A stretch of 64,000 nt of DNA from Candolleomyces eurysporus. Its lineage: Eukaryota > Basidiomycota > Agaricomycetes > Agaricales > Psathyrellaceae. Positions 12,539-23,538 of this stretch are shown here, one piece after another. The stretch lies in contig JANBPK010000704.1 of NCBI GenBank assembly GCA_027579435.1, positions 1 through 64,000 of the forward strand, read 5' to 3'. The notes below the pieces were generated by a model, which saw only the letters and a list, made by a program, of their open reading frames with translations, made no database searches and had not been told where the DNA came from. The position numbers and the translations under genes were made by a program. Position 1 is the stretch's first letter, and each line of letters starts with the position of its first letter.

Positions 12539-14452
12539 CTACACCTCAATGTCTCCTTCAATCAAATCCTCTAATATGGTCCTTTTAGACAGCCCATCCA
12601 GCCCAACGTCCCCCGCAAGATCCCAGATCTCGTCTTCAAATTCAACGATTCTCTTGAGGCGTTGACAAGGGGGCAGACATTCACTATAATTTGCGCACTG
12701 CAGAATAGTTTGAGTATCAGTAAAAAAGGTAACTCGAGCGGCCTTCAAAACGTACCGCATACTGATGATACGCATCCGCAAAATGACTACTGCAGGTCTG
12801 AACAATCCCCAAGGACGATTGATCTTCGGGTCGAGATGAAACAAAAGTAGAAACAGCGACCAATAATACCTCTTCCACAGACTCAGGTAAGGTTTCCAGT
12901 ATCAGTTCTTCTGTCTCATATATCGCCCTGTTCTCCCCACACGTTGCCTGCTGCAGTGCAAGGCAGAAATACTCATGTGCCTCCCAGCTTCCACTAGGCT
13001 TACTGTTCGACAGTCGCAAGTAAGCTTCAGTGAGTCGTAAGTTGGTCGTTGCCAGATCCTGGTAGAGGTCGCCTGCTCGGGTAGGCGACATCAAAAAGTC
13101 TTTCATGCTTTTATGATGAAATGTAATGCGAGTTTTGAGCGATACGATGGAGTGCAAGTCGGATAGTGCGATGTCTGTGGTTCCTGGGTCGAGCTGGAGG
13201 AGATAGTCAATACCCGACGTAGTGTTGAGGAAAGACCCGCGATTATGTATGATGGTGTGTAGGATGGTCCTGAGAAGGGGGATGTCCGCATTGCGAGGAT
13301 GAAGGACTTTGGTGTATAAAGCATCGAGCTTAGCAAAAGGATTGGCCCCTCCAAGGGACTCTTGAGATAAGGCTAAAATATTCTTCAGTTCCGCCACAGG
13401 ATTCCGACTTGGGTGATCCAAGTACTTGATGACGGTGGCAACAAAGATGAACTGCCCCGATGCCTTCCGAACCAGCTTCTGAATGTCGCGAGGTGAGGGC
13501 CAATTTAACGGGATGACTGAGCCGCAAGGATGGGTATTTCGGAGGCGTGCGAGTTCGGAAATGAGGTATCGGTGTATATCCGACTCTGCTTCATAGCTCT
13601 CGAGTTTGAGGGTGCGTGTGATGGAATTTAACGGGGGGCTCGCGAACGATTTGCGAATCTCGTATTCGGGACGGCTTGTGAGGATGACGCGGAAGGGATG
13701 CGATGGGTGAGTTGCAAACATCTGAACCAAATGCACGATGTGAGCTTGCTCCTTATTTTCCGTGCAGGCATCGAGCCCATCAATCACGATAAATTTAGGT
13801 CGTGTCGATGCCTGGGAAACCCAACCGACTGAGCCAAGGAGACCCTTTAGAAGCCAGCTCGCGAGCGAGACACGTATCCTTTGAAGGGGACAGAAGATCA
13901 GGCTCTCAGCTTGCGCTTCCAAGGATTTCCTAAAAATTCCTGGGTCATCCTCGACTGCCTTTACGATGAATGTTTTGATAGCAGGTGTCGTATCCGCCAG
14001 TTGAAGCGCGAGCGTGCTGACGAGACGGCTTTCATTGCTTGTCTCCAGAGATTTTGTAGAGAAGAAGAAAGAGGCCGCAAATAATCCTTTCTTCTTCAGG
14101 ATATCCACGACCTTCCTCTGTATACAGGTTTTCCCGGCTCCCGCTGGGCCAGAGATCCAGAGCACCGGTTTGGGTGTGAGCGAATCTTGCGCCCAATCCA
14201 TGATGTGTTTGGTAACGGCCTCTCTGGTCTCAGGATGGCACCTTGGAGCATACGAAGCGCTAACAGAGTCTGTTGTCGCATCGACTGAGCTGTTATCCAA
14301 CAGCAATTGCAATGGGCCTGTATATCAAGTTGTCAGCCTAGGTAAAACAAGCCTTGCCACACGCCGCACTCACTCCAGTAGCCATTGCTTCCTCCTGAGA
14401 TTTCAATTCTGGCGCTTCCTATCGAGAAGTTGCTTGCGTTGTTGAAGGCCAT
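12539..14452 (-). CDS. NACHT-domain NTPase 2 (fungal NLR-like), Walker B altered
   Basis: Paralog of the gene just downstream, same strand, 218 bp away. Start ATG at 14452 (MAFNNASNFSIGSARIEISG), an intron over about 14322-14376, then one long exon. Walker A is GPAGAGKT, the following strand FAASFFFS, sensor TSRPEYEIR, and the C-terminal element FHHKSMKDFLMSPTRAGDLY. Walker B reads VIDGLDAC: the acidic residue after the DGLD core is Ala where copy 1 has Glu, which may weaken hydrolysis. A donor GTACGT after YHQYA and an acceptor near 12695 join a terminal exon (CANYSECLPPCQRLKRIVEF...) ending at the TAG at 12539-12541. The two copies share the same layout and probably arose by tandem duplication. 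Confidence 0.82.
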
Positions 14453-15601
14453 GAAGGTAAGTGGGCAACCTTCAAAGCACGCCAAAAGTGCTGTGTTCCA
14501 TGCGGTGACAATTGTCTGAGATCAAAATTGTGGGTAGCGGTGAGAATGCCATCTACAGGTTCAAGAGACTACGCAGCGGACTCGGATGAAGGTCATGAAA
14601 GAAATCTTTATCAAGACACCTTGTGCTACCTGCTAATAACAATTTAATAAGAAACAAAATCAATGGAGTCTGGGTAACCAATACTCCTGGGCCTTCCTCC
14701 AGTCGTCATTCAACCTGAAGTTTACTTTGGAACCTTTCCGAGCGCTCTCACACGCTGTCAAGTTTTAAGGGCTGATGGCAAGTATAGTCATACGTCAGTC
14801 TTAGAAGAGCGACTGAAAGCATTGTGTTGAATTCCTGATAGCCTAATTCAGGACTCTAAACTTTCAAAGTAGCTATAAGCAACTCATCCTGTATTTCTCT
14901 GCCTGGCGCACGGCCGGCTCAGGTATCTAGCGGTTACTCTACCAGTCACTGACTTTGACGGTCCAAACCCCGCTAGTAGGCGCCCATGCTCGGCTATCAC
15001 GCAGAAAGTTGCCGGTGATTGATGGCTTACTCAGCATTTTTGGTGGCTCTCCTGGTTCACTGTCACGCCGCTGGAGCGTTTTCGAATTCTGTGCCTAATG
15101 TGGATTATTTGTTGCTTACTGTCTCCATGTTCCTCAGGTGTCTTCGGGGAGGGTTCAAATACTTTTGTCACTGCAGGCACGTTCCAGGGTCCCGCTGCTC
15201 CATGGACCGTGTGCAACGTGCTTCGGGAAACCGTCCACGTTCAAAACGCATTGGCTACCGTTGGGCTACCATATGTGCGCTGCTGTCTTATCACCCTGCC
15301 AGATCCGAACATCTTTGCACCTAGAACGTGGTTGGCGGTCGTCTCACAGGGTTGGAGCTTTAGCTCCTCACGGGTTCCACTGGCCCTTCACCAGCCAAGG
15401 TTTACAGATGTTCTTCGCATATTCCTGGTTCCGGTACGTGCTCTTGTAGTACTTCATGTAGAGTGTACGGGTAGTGGCATGGGGAATGGAAACTGTTTTG
15501 GACGTGCCAAGGGCGGAGGGGTGAAATATGATACGAGCATCAAAATCATATGCCAGGGCCGAGTGATTTTGATCGATATTCCACCTCTGTTCGCATCCAC
15601 C
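14453..15601. other. Intergenic stretch between NACHT 2 and the PAQR gene
   Basis: Two divergent genes face away from here, so it must contain both promoters. The frame of the PAQR gene stays open upstream to 15098, but that part is compositionally unlike the protein and lies before a good start context, so I treat it as leader sequence. Confidence 0.5.
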
Positions 15602-17791
15602 ATGTCGACGGCGACGGTGACGACGACCGAGGGTCTACGACAGCGGCGACGTAGGCTCTCTGCGCCCCCAGCACCCTCCTCAACGTCCGCGACCTCCTGC
15701 CGAATCCCATCAATAACATGCTCGTCGTCGACCACCCTCGCGGCCCTGGACCTCACCTCCGCTTCGCCCACCAACACCCTCGCATCCTTGAGATTTCTGG
15801 TGCTCACGTACCTAGAGACTCTCGAGCGTAGTCTCGACACCCTATCCTTCACACCAACGGCGGCGACAGCGCTGGATTTGCTGGCCGAGATACGGTCGGA
15901 TGTCGTCGCCCGCCTTCCTCACCTCTCCCTCTCAACGGATCCTACAGGCTTAGAAGCCTTCGTTCGAACGCATTGGCCAGCAGAATTTGCACTGTCCCTA
16001 CCCACACTACCTTCACTCTCTTTGGCCCAATACGAAAAACAGCTGGACGACGCCCGGGAGGGGTTCCATGATTTAGACCTCGAGTTCCAGCCTAGCTATT
16101 ATGCTGGAGCAGTCGAGATGTTGGCGAAACATCTCACCACGCTGCACAAGCATTTAGAGGGCATGGCACCTACTTCATATTCATTTCCCTTTGCGCCTGT
16201 CGCAGAAGGCTTGGAAGCTCTTGTCACTGAGGCCAAGACCATGCTCGAATCTGCACCCGCTGCTAGCACCACCACATCCACTTCGACAGACGGCAAATTG
16301 AAGCCACCACCACTTACCCTCCGCTCGCGCTCCCGTTCCCTCATTGCCGACGTATACTCGGGCCTGTCAGGTCTTGAAGCCAACATGGAAGCCCTCGCAG
16401 ACGAATCCTCCGAACTCGTATTCTCAGCACTCGCCTCCGCCCGCATGAATCTTACCACCCTCTCACACGAAATTTCCGACGAGTTCTCCCACTTCTCCAA
16501 AGAGTTTTCCGATTTCAAATCCGAAATAGAGCACGAGATTGAAGAGGTCATCGACGAGGTGAAGCGGGCAATGATGAGGAGTTTCGAAGGGGTCCAGTTG
16601 ATTGGGTATACGGACCTTCCGCATGAGTGGAAGAACAACCCGTTCGTGGTGCATGGGTATCGGTTCATTCCGGTGGAGAGGTGGGGGTTGATCCTCAGGA
16701 GCGTGTTCGAGGCGCACAACGAGACACTCAACATTCACACTCACTTCATCCCCTTCCTGATCTGGTTCTCGAACCTCGTGTTCTTGAAAGTCAGTGCGCC
16801 GTGGCTAGAGGGTGTTCCGGAGAGGGTGGGATCTTTCGTGACGCAAGTCGGAGGGCCTGTGGTATCCAGTGTGCATTCCGTGCTACCTCTATGGGCCCTA
16901 GGCGGTCTCGAAGTCGTCGAACGAGTATGCGTCGCGTCGTTCCAATGCCTCGTTGGCGCATACGCGGCTTTGAGTGCGTGGGTCAGCTCTCTACCCACCC
17001 CACCTTACCCCTTCAGCATCACACCTCTCATTCAGCAACGCATGTTGTCATCACCCTCTTCGTCGTCCTCGTTCATCATCCCCGCGACTTTCTCTGCACC
17101 CTCGGACCCCATTGAGCTGGCATTCATTTCCTTCTCCTTACTCTGCCTTCTCTCTTCCTCACTCTGGCATACCATGTCAGGCTGTGCAGACCTCCAGTCC
17201 ATGGAATTCTGCGCTCGGGTGGATTACGTTGGTATCGGCTGGCTCATCTCCGCCACTGTCGCCACCGTCGTATGGTACGGCTTCGGATCGTGTCATAGCA
17301 CCGTCGCGTGGGCGTTCCTTGGAGTGTGTTTGGCGACGGGAATTTGCGGGAATATATTCCCGTTCATGAAGTGGTTCAATATGCATGAGTATCGGTTGTA
17401 CAGGATTGCGTTCTTTTTGGCGATGGCGATTTCGGGGTTGGGGCCGATGATTATGTTGGGGGTGCTGCATTCGTGGAGCGAGGCGTATTATTTTGTATGT
17501 GAGTATCGACCCGCCCCACCTCATTCCTCTTTCCTTCCATGAAGAGTGCTGACCTCCGTTTACCTCTTTTTTCCAGCGCCGATATTCCCATCCCTCCTTT
17601 CGTACATTATCGGTCTGCTCTTCTACGCGACCCACACCCCAGAACGGTTCTTACCTGTATCTGTGAGGCGGAAACTAGATGTGATTGGGGGGAGCTCGCA
17701 TGCGATTTGGCACTGCTTTATCGTGTTGGCTGTAAGTCAGCATAAGGCTGCCATTGGGTTGCTGAAGGAAGGGGTGAGGTGTCCAGCATAA
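15602..17791 (+). CDS. PAQR / hemolysin-III family membrane protein (Izh3-like)
   Basis: Two exons, 15602-17498 and 17577-17791, giving 703 residues. The start was chosen for its context CCACCATGT, although the frame is open further upstream. The first ~340 residues are a soluble, Ser/Thr-rich and then coiled part (DEFSHFSKEFSDFKSEIE region), much longer than in bacterial members, as in yeast Izh3. The PAQR core begins at HEWKNNPFVVHGYRF, followed by the family motif EAHNETLNIHTH, LLCLLSSSLWHTMSGC and, in exon 2, HAIWH. The conserved His and acidic residues form the metal (zinc) site in adiponectin-receptor structures. Several hydrophobic helices span this half. Related yeast proteins affect zinc and sterol metabolism; a ceramidase-like activity is known for the animal receptors. 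The exact role here is inferred. Confidence 0.88.
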
Positions 17792-18450
17792 GGCAGATTC
17801 CGTTGGAAGCGGCGGGTTCAAAAGTGACTCGATTAGATCGGAGAGGGTTGTGGGGCTTGAAGGCTGGCTTGCAAACGACTGGCAGGCTGCGGGACTAGGA
17901 GTGGCCTGGCATATTTATACCAACCAAGCTAGCTTGGTTCACTCCAAAAAGCTCGCTGCCTTCTTGGTCTACCAGGCTAGCCTGATCGCCCGACTTAGAG
18001 TGGGATGGTGGTTGTGGTGGTGTAAGTTATTTTATCGGGTGTGGATGTAGGATAAGTGTACCACTGTCCGACTGCCCGTCGTTTCGTTCTCCAAGAATAG
18101 GTTTGCAGGTTAAATTGTTAGAATAGTCATGGCATTTCACGTTACTCACTTATTTGCATTTGGATACTACTCGTATACACATAGCTAGAGCTAGCCAGCA
18201 CTAACTACGGACCTCATGACCTGGATGATTACTAGATCTACATCTTTGTAGTCGTTACAAAAAATTTGTTCTTTAGTTGTATCCGACAGTCCTTGGTGGG
18301 CATTTCGTTACGCCTAGGCGCTTGAGGCTGAGCGCTGATGACTCAGAGGGATCACAAATCCTGTGCTGAATAAGCTCGGAGGTTGCTTTCTCTTCTCGTT
18401 CCGTCACGTCAGCCCTTTGACCTGGTATGACTCCTTGACGCTCTCTCCTC
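17792..18450. other. Intergenic stretch with two palindromes
   Basis: 3' region of the PAQR gene and promoter of the hydrolase gene. It holds a perfect 18-bp palindrome at 17922-17939 and a 12-bp one at 17973-17984, both centred on GCTAGC. No coding region seen. Confidence 0.5.
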
Positions 18451-18457
18451 TATAAAA
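18451..18457 (+). promoter_or_regulatory. TATA box of the peptidyl-tRNA hydrolase gene
   Basis: TATAAAA. Its last base is the first base of the most upstream in-frame ATG (18457), so that ATG is unlikely to be transcribed if the box is used. Confidence 0.5.
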
Positions 18458-18480
18458 TGCTTTGCAAACCACTGAACACG

Positions 18481-19131
18481 ATGAAACCATTCACAACGCT
18501 CTTCTACATGGCGCGTCGCAAGGCCCACTCCTCGTCGACCCCACACATCTTCATCGCCGGACTCGGAAACGCTCCGTACCCGTCGACACGGCATAGCATT
18601 GGGCAGTATATCGTCACCTCTCTCTCCAAGCAACTGTCGATACCCCTGAACTCCGTGCGTGGGGGGCATATGGGCACTGGAACCGATCCGGCCACTGGTC
18701 TCAAGATTACGCTGTTCAAATCGAAGCAGCTCATGAACATTTCCGGACCCACCGTCGTCACTACTTTTCGTACAACCCAACTACCTGCGGACAAGCTGGT
18801 GTTGGTGTACGACTCGCTTACACACGCACCTTGCAAGCTCTCCCCTCGGCTGGGTGGCTCGCATCAGGGTCATAATGGTGTCAAGTCCGTTATGCAGAGT
18901 CTGGGAGGGAGCGGGAAGAGTAAGCCGTTTTGGCAGTTCCGGGTTGGGGTTGGGAGGGGAGGGGATAAGGGGAGTATAGACAAGAGTGTTGATGCAGCGG
19001 AGTGGGTGCTGGGGCCGTTGAGTGCCGAGGAGAAGGAGTATTGGGGTGTTGGAGGGGAGGGTTTGGAGAGTATCCTTAGGGAGATTTCCAGGGTCACTGC
19101 GGAGGCTGAGGCTAATGATGGGTCGAGCTAG
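18481..19131 (+). CDS. pth1: Peptidyl-tRNA hydrolase (bacterial Pth type, probably mitochondrial)
   Basis: Releases tRNA from prematurely dropped peptidyl-tRNA. It is a single exon. The frame opens at 18457, but that ATG overlaps a TATAAAA sequence, so I choose the ATG at 18481; the one at 18508 (MARRKAH) is also possible. Family motifs in order: IAGLGNAPYPSTRHSIGQ (substrate-binding Asn and catalytic His), KSKQLMNISGP, VYDSL (catalytic Asp position), GSHQGHNGVKSVMQSLGG and FRVGVGRG. The length of about 216 residues fits the family. The basic, hydroxylated N-terminus is compatible with a mitochondrial presequence (inference). The consensus GLGNPG is changed to GLGNAP. Confidence 0.88.
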   Translation: MKPFTTLFYMARRKAHSSSTPHIFIAGLGNAPYPSTRHSIGQYIVTSLSKQLSIPLNSVRGGHMGTGTDPATGLKITLFKSKQLMNISGPTVVTTFRTTQLPADKLVLVYDSLTHAPCKLSPRLGGSHQGHNGVKSVMQSLGGSGKSKPFWQFRVGVGRGGDKGSIDKSVDAAEWVLGPLSAEEKEYWGVGGEGLESILREISRVTAEAEANDGSS

Positions 19132-19892
19132 CCTGCGCTGTGGCTCCACACCGGCTTCTTATGCTTTCACGCACTCGATGAGTGCAGTGATACCTTCACC
19201 CTCTCCCTCTGGTAGCGCCAGGAAGGAAGGATGATTGAGGGTTTGTCGGAGAGTCCAACGCCGAACCCTGCCCCCACGCTGAAGGGGACTGCGGAGATGG
19301 AGATGTGCCCGGAGTTTAGTGACTATACCCGCCTACCATCGCCACTCTCATCCTTGAGGATAAGGCTACGGTATCAGACTGGCATATGTGGTGGTTGCAT
19401 TGTACTGCGTATTTTGGTCGGAGGTCTGTCAATTTTCTTCAACAGTGCAATCATATTCATGTTTTCCAAGGCCTTGTTGGCTTTCTCTGCTTGAGTCAGC
19501 CCTTGTCCGGGTATCGTTGATTGTTGCTGTCGAAGCGAGCGTGATTCCCAGACCCCTGTGAGTCATCCTATCAGAGGACTGGATGTCGTCGATAATGTAT
19601 TGCCGGATTACGCACTGGCATGGAAGGGCTGATCTTACCACACAGCGAGGACTCAGGATGTGCCAAGTGCCTCGAGTGCGTTCGGGAGAAGGAGGGGAGG
19701 GAACAAGGGAGGAAGAAACAATACGGGCATGGTGTTGGAGAGCAGATCACACAGGATGGGAAAGCCAGGAACGTAGTCGAAGTGAACTGGAAGATTACTA
19801 TTGAATAGGCTATTGAATAGGATGACGAGTAGAGGGGTAGGAATATCATAGTGAGTTGAAAGATTGTGCTGCCACCTTATTTCATACGAGCA
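19132..19892. other. Intergenic stretch, convergent 3' ends
   Basis: Lies between the 3' ends of the hydrolase gene (+) and receptor 2 (-). Only short open frames without motifs. Confidence 0.5.
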
Positions 19893-21300
19893 CTACCTCT
19901 CGCCGACCATAGAGTTCTTCAGATTTGTAGTTGACGTTCTCCTTGTAATTCCAAAACATGCTTCATCACNGGGGGGAGAGGACCTTGGGCAGGTGAGGGG
20001 GCAGAGGCTCCAACCGTAAACNTTTTTTCTCAGAGAGAAGTAAAGTATAACGTTGAATAGCCCCGAGAGCCCAAAAAGAGTGCTCGCAAAGAGCGTGAAT
20101 TGGTATGGTGGCTCGTAGTTGACCTTGCCAAACTTTAACCATCTTGCCAAGGCAATGGGGAAGACACAAATGATGTATACAGCAGGGTAACTGGAAGTCC
20201 AGAATGGTGAGTATTTATCGGCAGGTATCGGTATGGAGGTACTCACAACAATTGCTGGTAAGCCTGAGCTCGTGATCCCACTTCGCCACCCCCTACACTT
20301 CCCCTCAGCCGCCATATTAATCGGGACATGGTTCCGTACAGGATTGCCATGATAACGGCCGAGGCCCAGACCCACACGTACTCAGAGAGCAACTGTGTGG
20401 CCAAGCCTGTTTTGATCCAACACCCTGTTGGGACGAAATGGTCAGCAAAACCGAAAGTGGAACAGAGCATAATTATAACTCACAATAGCCCGTGTTGCCG
20501 TAGTACGTCGGCTCGTTCCTGCGAACAGCGTTGGGAATTCCGACGACGAGCCCGATGAACACCCAAATGAAGGCGATTACACACTTGAGAGCAAGCGGGG
20601 TAACAGTCCGCTGCAGTTTCAGCTCAAAAAAAAGTGTGCAAGGCGATAAACTAGCAGCCAAGGTTTTTGAAGAGGTGTTCGGCCCTTCCTATGCGAGGAA
20701 GCAATAGAGGATACCACTTACAAGAGAGCTGGAAAGAGAGGACTTTAGGAGCACAACTCACACTGGCTACACATTGACTGTTGTACTTACGATAAGGCAA
20801 CACCATTGATGCCTATCTGTTTGATGATCGCCTGTGCAGTGCAAAGCGTACCTTCTGTGACTTCCTGAGGGTATGAGAGAAATCTGAGTAACTGACGAGC
20901 GAAGGAATTTATTTGAACCAAGGTTTGCTCACCCTATCCCGCATCCATTGAAAGCTCGGCATGTTCCCAATCGCTTGGAGGAGGTCCGCAAGCATGAGGT
21001 TCAAGAACAAGATTGATGCACTGACGTCAGTGTCTTCGCTCTGACTGCCTCGGCGCTTCCACCATCGAATCTGTATTGCGCAAAGAGGTCGGCGAAAGTC
21101 AAAGAAAAATGGGTGGGCAGACATACAAACGCATAGAACAGGAGTATCACAACAGCAGCGGCTGAGAAGCTAGTGAGGAGCAAATAAACACGACTACACA
21201 AGTCCAAGACTAAGTTGCACACGTACCACGAAGACTGAACGGTAAGGTAGATCCCCAGTCGCTCGCCAAAACAGAATAAACGCGCTGAGGACGACATCAT
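19893..21300 (-). CDS. Seven-transmembrane receptor (cAMP-receptor/Git3-like fungal GPCR), copy 2
   Basis: Paralog of the receptor at 7715-9360 with the same exon layout. The start is at 21300 (MMSSSARLFCFGERLGIYLT). Helices and loops match in order: FSAAAVVILLFYAF, LFLNLMLADLLQAIGNMPSF, EGTLCTAQAIIKQIGINGVA, AFIWVFIGLVVGIPNA, the loop YYGNTGYC, YVWVWASAVIMAILYG, YPAVYIICVFPIALARW and GLSGLFNVILYF. Two N characters (20022 and 19970) fall in the tail. Omitting the first gives FTVGASAPSPAQGPLPP, which aligns with the start of the tail of copy 1; omitting both stops the protein at once (about 19967). With both kept the frame runs to 19893. In every case the tail is far shorter than in copy 1 and lacks its Ser/Thr-rich part, which suggests different desensitisation (inference). 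Confidence 0.8.
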
Positions 21301-22519
21301 CACCGAGGTTCAGGGAGGGCGAGCGTCCCTTTTAAATGCGCCGTGCAGGCGCTTAGTCACTTGGAGGAGTTCTTGTCCCGTCTTTGAACGCGCCGTAAAT
21401 GCACCTATCAGTGGCGCCTAGGGATATGAAAGGGGAGGCGAAAGGAGAAACTGACTCCTGACTCCCCTAGTTCCTACGGGAAAGTTTCCCTGATGGACTC
21501 ACTTGCGGGGAGTGTTTTGATATCATGATGCAAGGTTCACTGGCATTCAGACACCTTCAAGTTGTCACCTCAGATCTCGATAAACGCCTGCTAGCGATCC
21601 GTGTCATTGAGAGAGTTATAGGTATGAACCTAAATTTAACGCAATTCAAGGGATTCAATATGATTTTGAAATCGAAAACAAAGCAATTGAACCGCTTACG
21701 ACACAACCTTGTCATCTCGCGATGACAGGAATTGTTACAATGCTGCTCTCAACCCCCTTGCTTCACCATTTTTAGCCTGAACCGTTGGGTTGCGGTCTAG
21801 ACGCTGGCATGGACAACAGGCGGCGGCGGCGGCATCCTGGATTCATCAGAAGACAGGGAAAATTGACACTTCTATGGGCGAGATGGGGAATCGGGGTGGA
21901 GTGTTGTTCCGCACGAACGAGGTCTCCGAAAGGAAGAAAGTCTTCCTACGGCTCTGGAACACGTTAGGGAGAGCAGTGCCACTCTCGACAGCGCGGTTAT
22001 AGATGGCGGATGAAAGCTGGCGGCTGAGCCAAGTGACAACGTGGGCATCTTGTTTATAGACCAAGGAAGAAAGAATGCAAGTAAGTCTCAATTCGGAGCA
22101 AATACTCGCAGACCACTGACGTCTGGTCAGAAATGTGATCTTGATGTTAATGCAGAAGTCCGGGTCAACACAACCGAGTTTGCCTGACATGGCGCGGGGC
22201 CCTCCGGTAGCCTCCAGTCGCCAGCCAGCCAATTGGTCCCGATCTTCAGAACCCACTCAGTAGGACAAACCGACTCTCACCTGAGTTTGGAGATCCAGGA
22301 TGGTAGTACCGGCAGCGGAGCTTCGTATACCCTAAAAGCCCGGCGCCAAATTCGACAGGAAGAGCAAAAGGACGTGGAAGCAAATAAGCTAGGCAAAATT
22401 TCCTTGTTTCTTGACGGAAATTACGATGGTCCAGATATCGATGATGGGGAAAGCTGACGGAAGGCTTGAAGGAAGAAGTTCCGACCCGACGGTGAGGCTG
22501 GCCGACAAGCCTCCATGAG
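21301..22519. other. Stretch without a supported gene
   Basis: Promoter side of receptor 2, then scattered minus-strand open frames (e.g. 21846-22256) that may be 3' remnants of the F-box-like gene to the right. I cannot join them by splice sites. Confidence 0.35.
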
Positions 22520-23363
22520 TTATAGAGCCTCCAAGCGGGAAGCGATAGGGAGAAATTTGCCTGATAAGACCTTGATGAGCTTGAAGTCACGACCATCATC
22601 GAGGTCGAGCGTAAGGTGCGTTACGAACGGCAACGCGTTCTTCGTTGTTTGTGTTAATGCGGAAAAGCCGCAGTGAGCGCAACGCAGCTTGGCAGTTTGA
22701 TTGGTCTTTGACCAAAAAGAGGAGGTCTCGGGCAAAAAGCATACCTCCATTCATCGTCCGACAACCAATGTCCAGATATACTAGAGATGACGTTTTGAAG
22801 CAGTGAAGAACAATTATGGTCGAAGGATTTGCGTCCCTGATTTGCAATGCGTGGAGTTTGGGAGGGGCCCAGGATACGCTAATTTAGCAGAGCTCCTGAC
22901 ACTTGGCTGTTTCGTTCATAGGTGTATAGAAAGTCGCGCGAGTGGAGATGTGGCTTCTTGACACAGGGACGTGGAGTTCAAAAAACATCATGATACCGCC
23001 TTGGACGAAAGGGAAAGTGGAGTCTGCTAGCTCAGCGATGTTGTCACCATTGAGCGACGTGAGTAGAGGAAACAGCAGGAATTCGTATAGTGCCAGGCGA
23101 CGGAGCTGCGATATCTCGGTTTTCAGCTTCTCGATTTCGCGACAGATATGAGAAACTTCGTCGGGAATTGAGGTCTCAATGCTGGTGAGCAAATGGTTGA
23201 GGGCGCAATGCTGTTGGCTCATGTTGGTGGCTTCGTTTAGAAGTTGCCGAGTCCGACTCAGCCGCTTTGGTTTTCTGATCCGTGGCAGGTGACCTGCCAG
23301 GGCACCCGGCAGGCTCGACCGCTTCAACGCACCACTCATGGAGACCCTGGTACGTTCTATCAT
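22520..23363 (-). pseudogene. F-box/LRR-like gene remnant, minus strand
   Basis: An open frame from 23363 begins (after MSGALKRSSLPGALAG) with an N-terminal coil around ALNHLLTSIETSIPDEVSHI and EIEKLKTEISQLRRL. This is the arrangement seen at the start of many basidiomycete F-box proteins, but no clear F-box follows. Further down the same strand come LRR-like pieces (AALRSLRLFRINTNN; PFVTHLTLDLDDGRDFKL) in other frames. I cannot build one continuous spliced product, so I read this as a decayed or incompletely understood F-box gene. It is divergent from the F-box gene on the plus strand. Confidence 0.4.
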
Positions 23364-23538
23364 CCCACTGTACCCGGAAAATTCGCATTGCTAATCCCGG
23401 TTTCCCCCTATTCACAGCCAGAGTATTGCTACGTCGACTAATGCAACGGCAGTAGAAGAATACTTTAGACAGCGGACAGGAAGAATCAGTTCTCAAGCAA
23501 TACAAGCTCCGTCTAAGCTTCTGGTAGAGAACAAGCGA

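Noticed and set aside
15019..15324. Signal-peptide-like frame (MMAYSAFLVALLVHCHAAGA)
   Set aside because: Short, unsupported by splice sites, and located in the leader of the PAQR gene.
15098..15601. Upstream extension of the PAQR protein (168 more residues)
   Set aside because: The frame is open but composition is unlike the protein, and the ATG at 15602 has an excellent start context.
21846..22256. Minus-strand frame of 136 codons
   Set aside because: No motif and no phase-compatible junction to the F-box-like remnant upstream.
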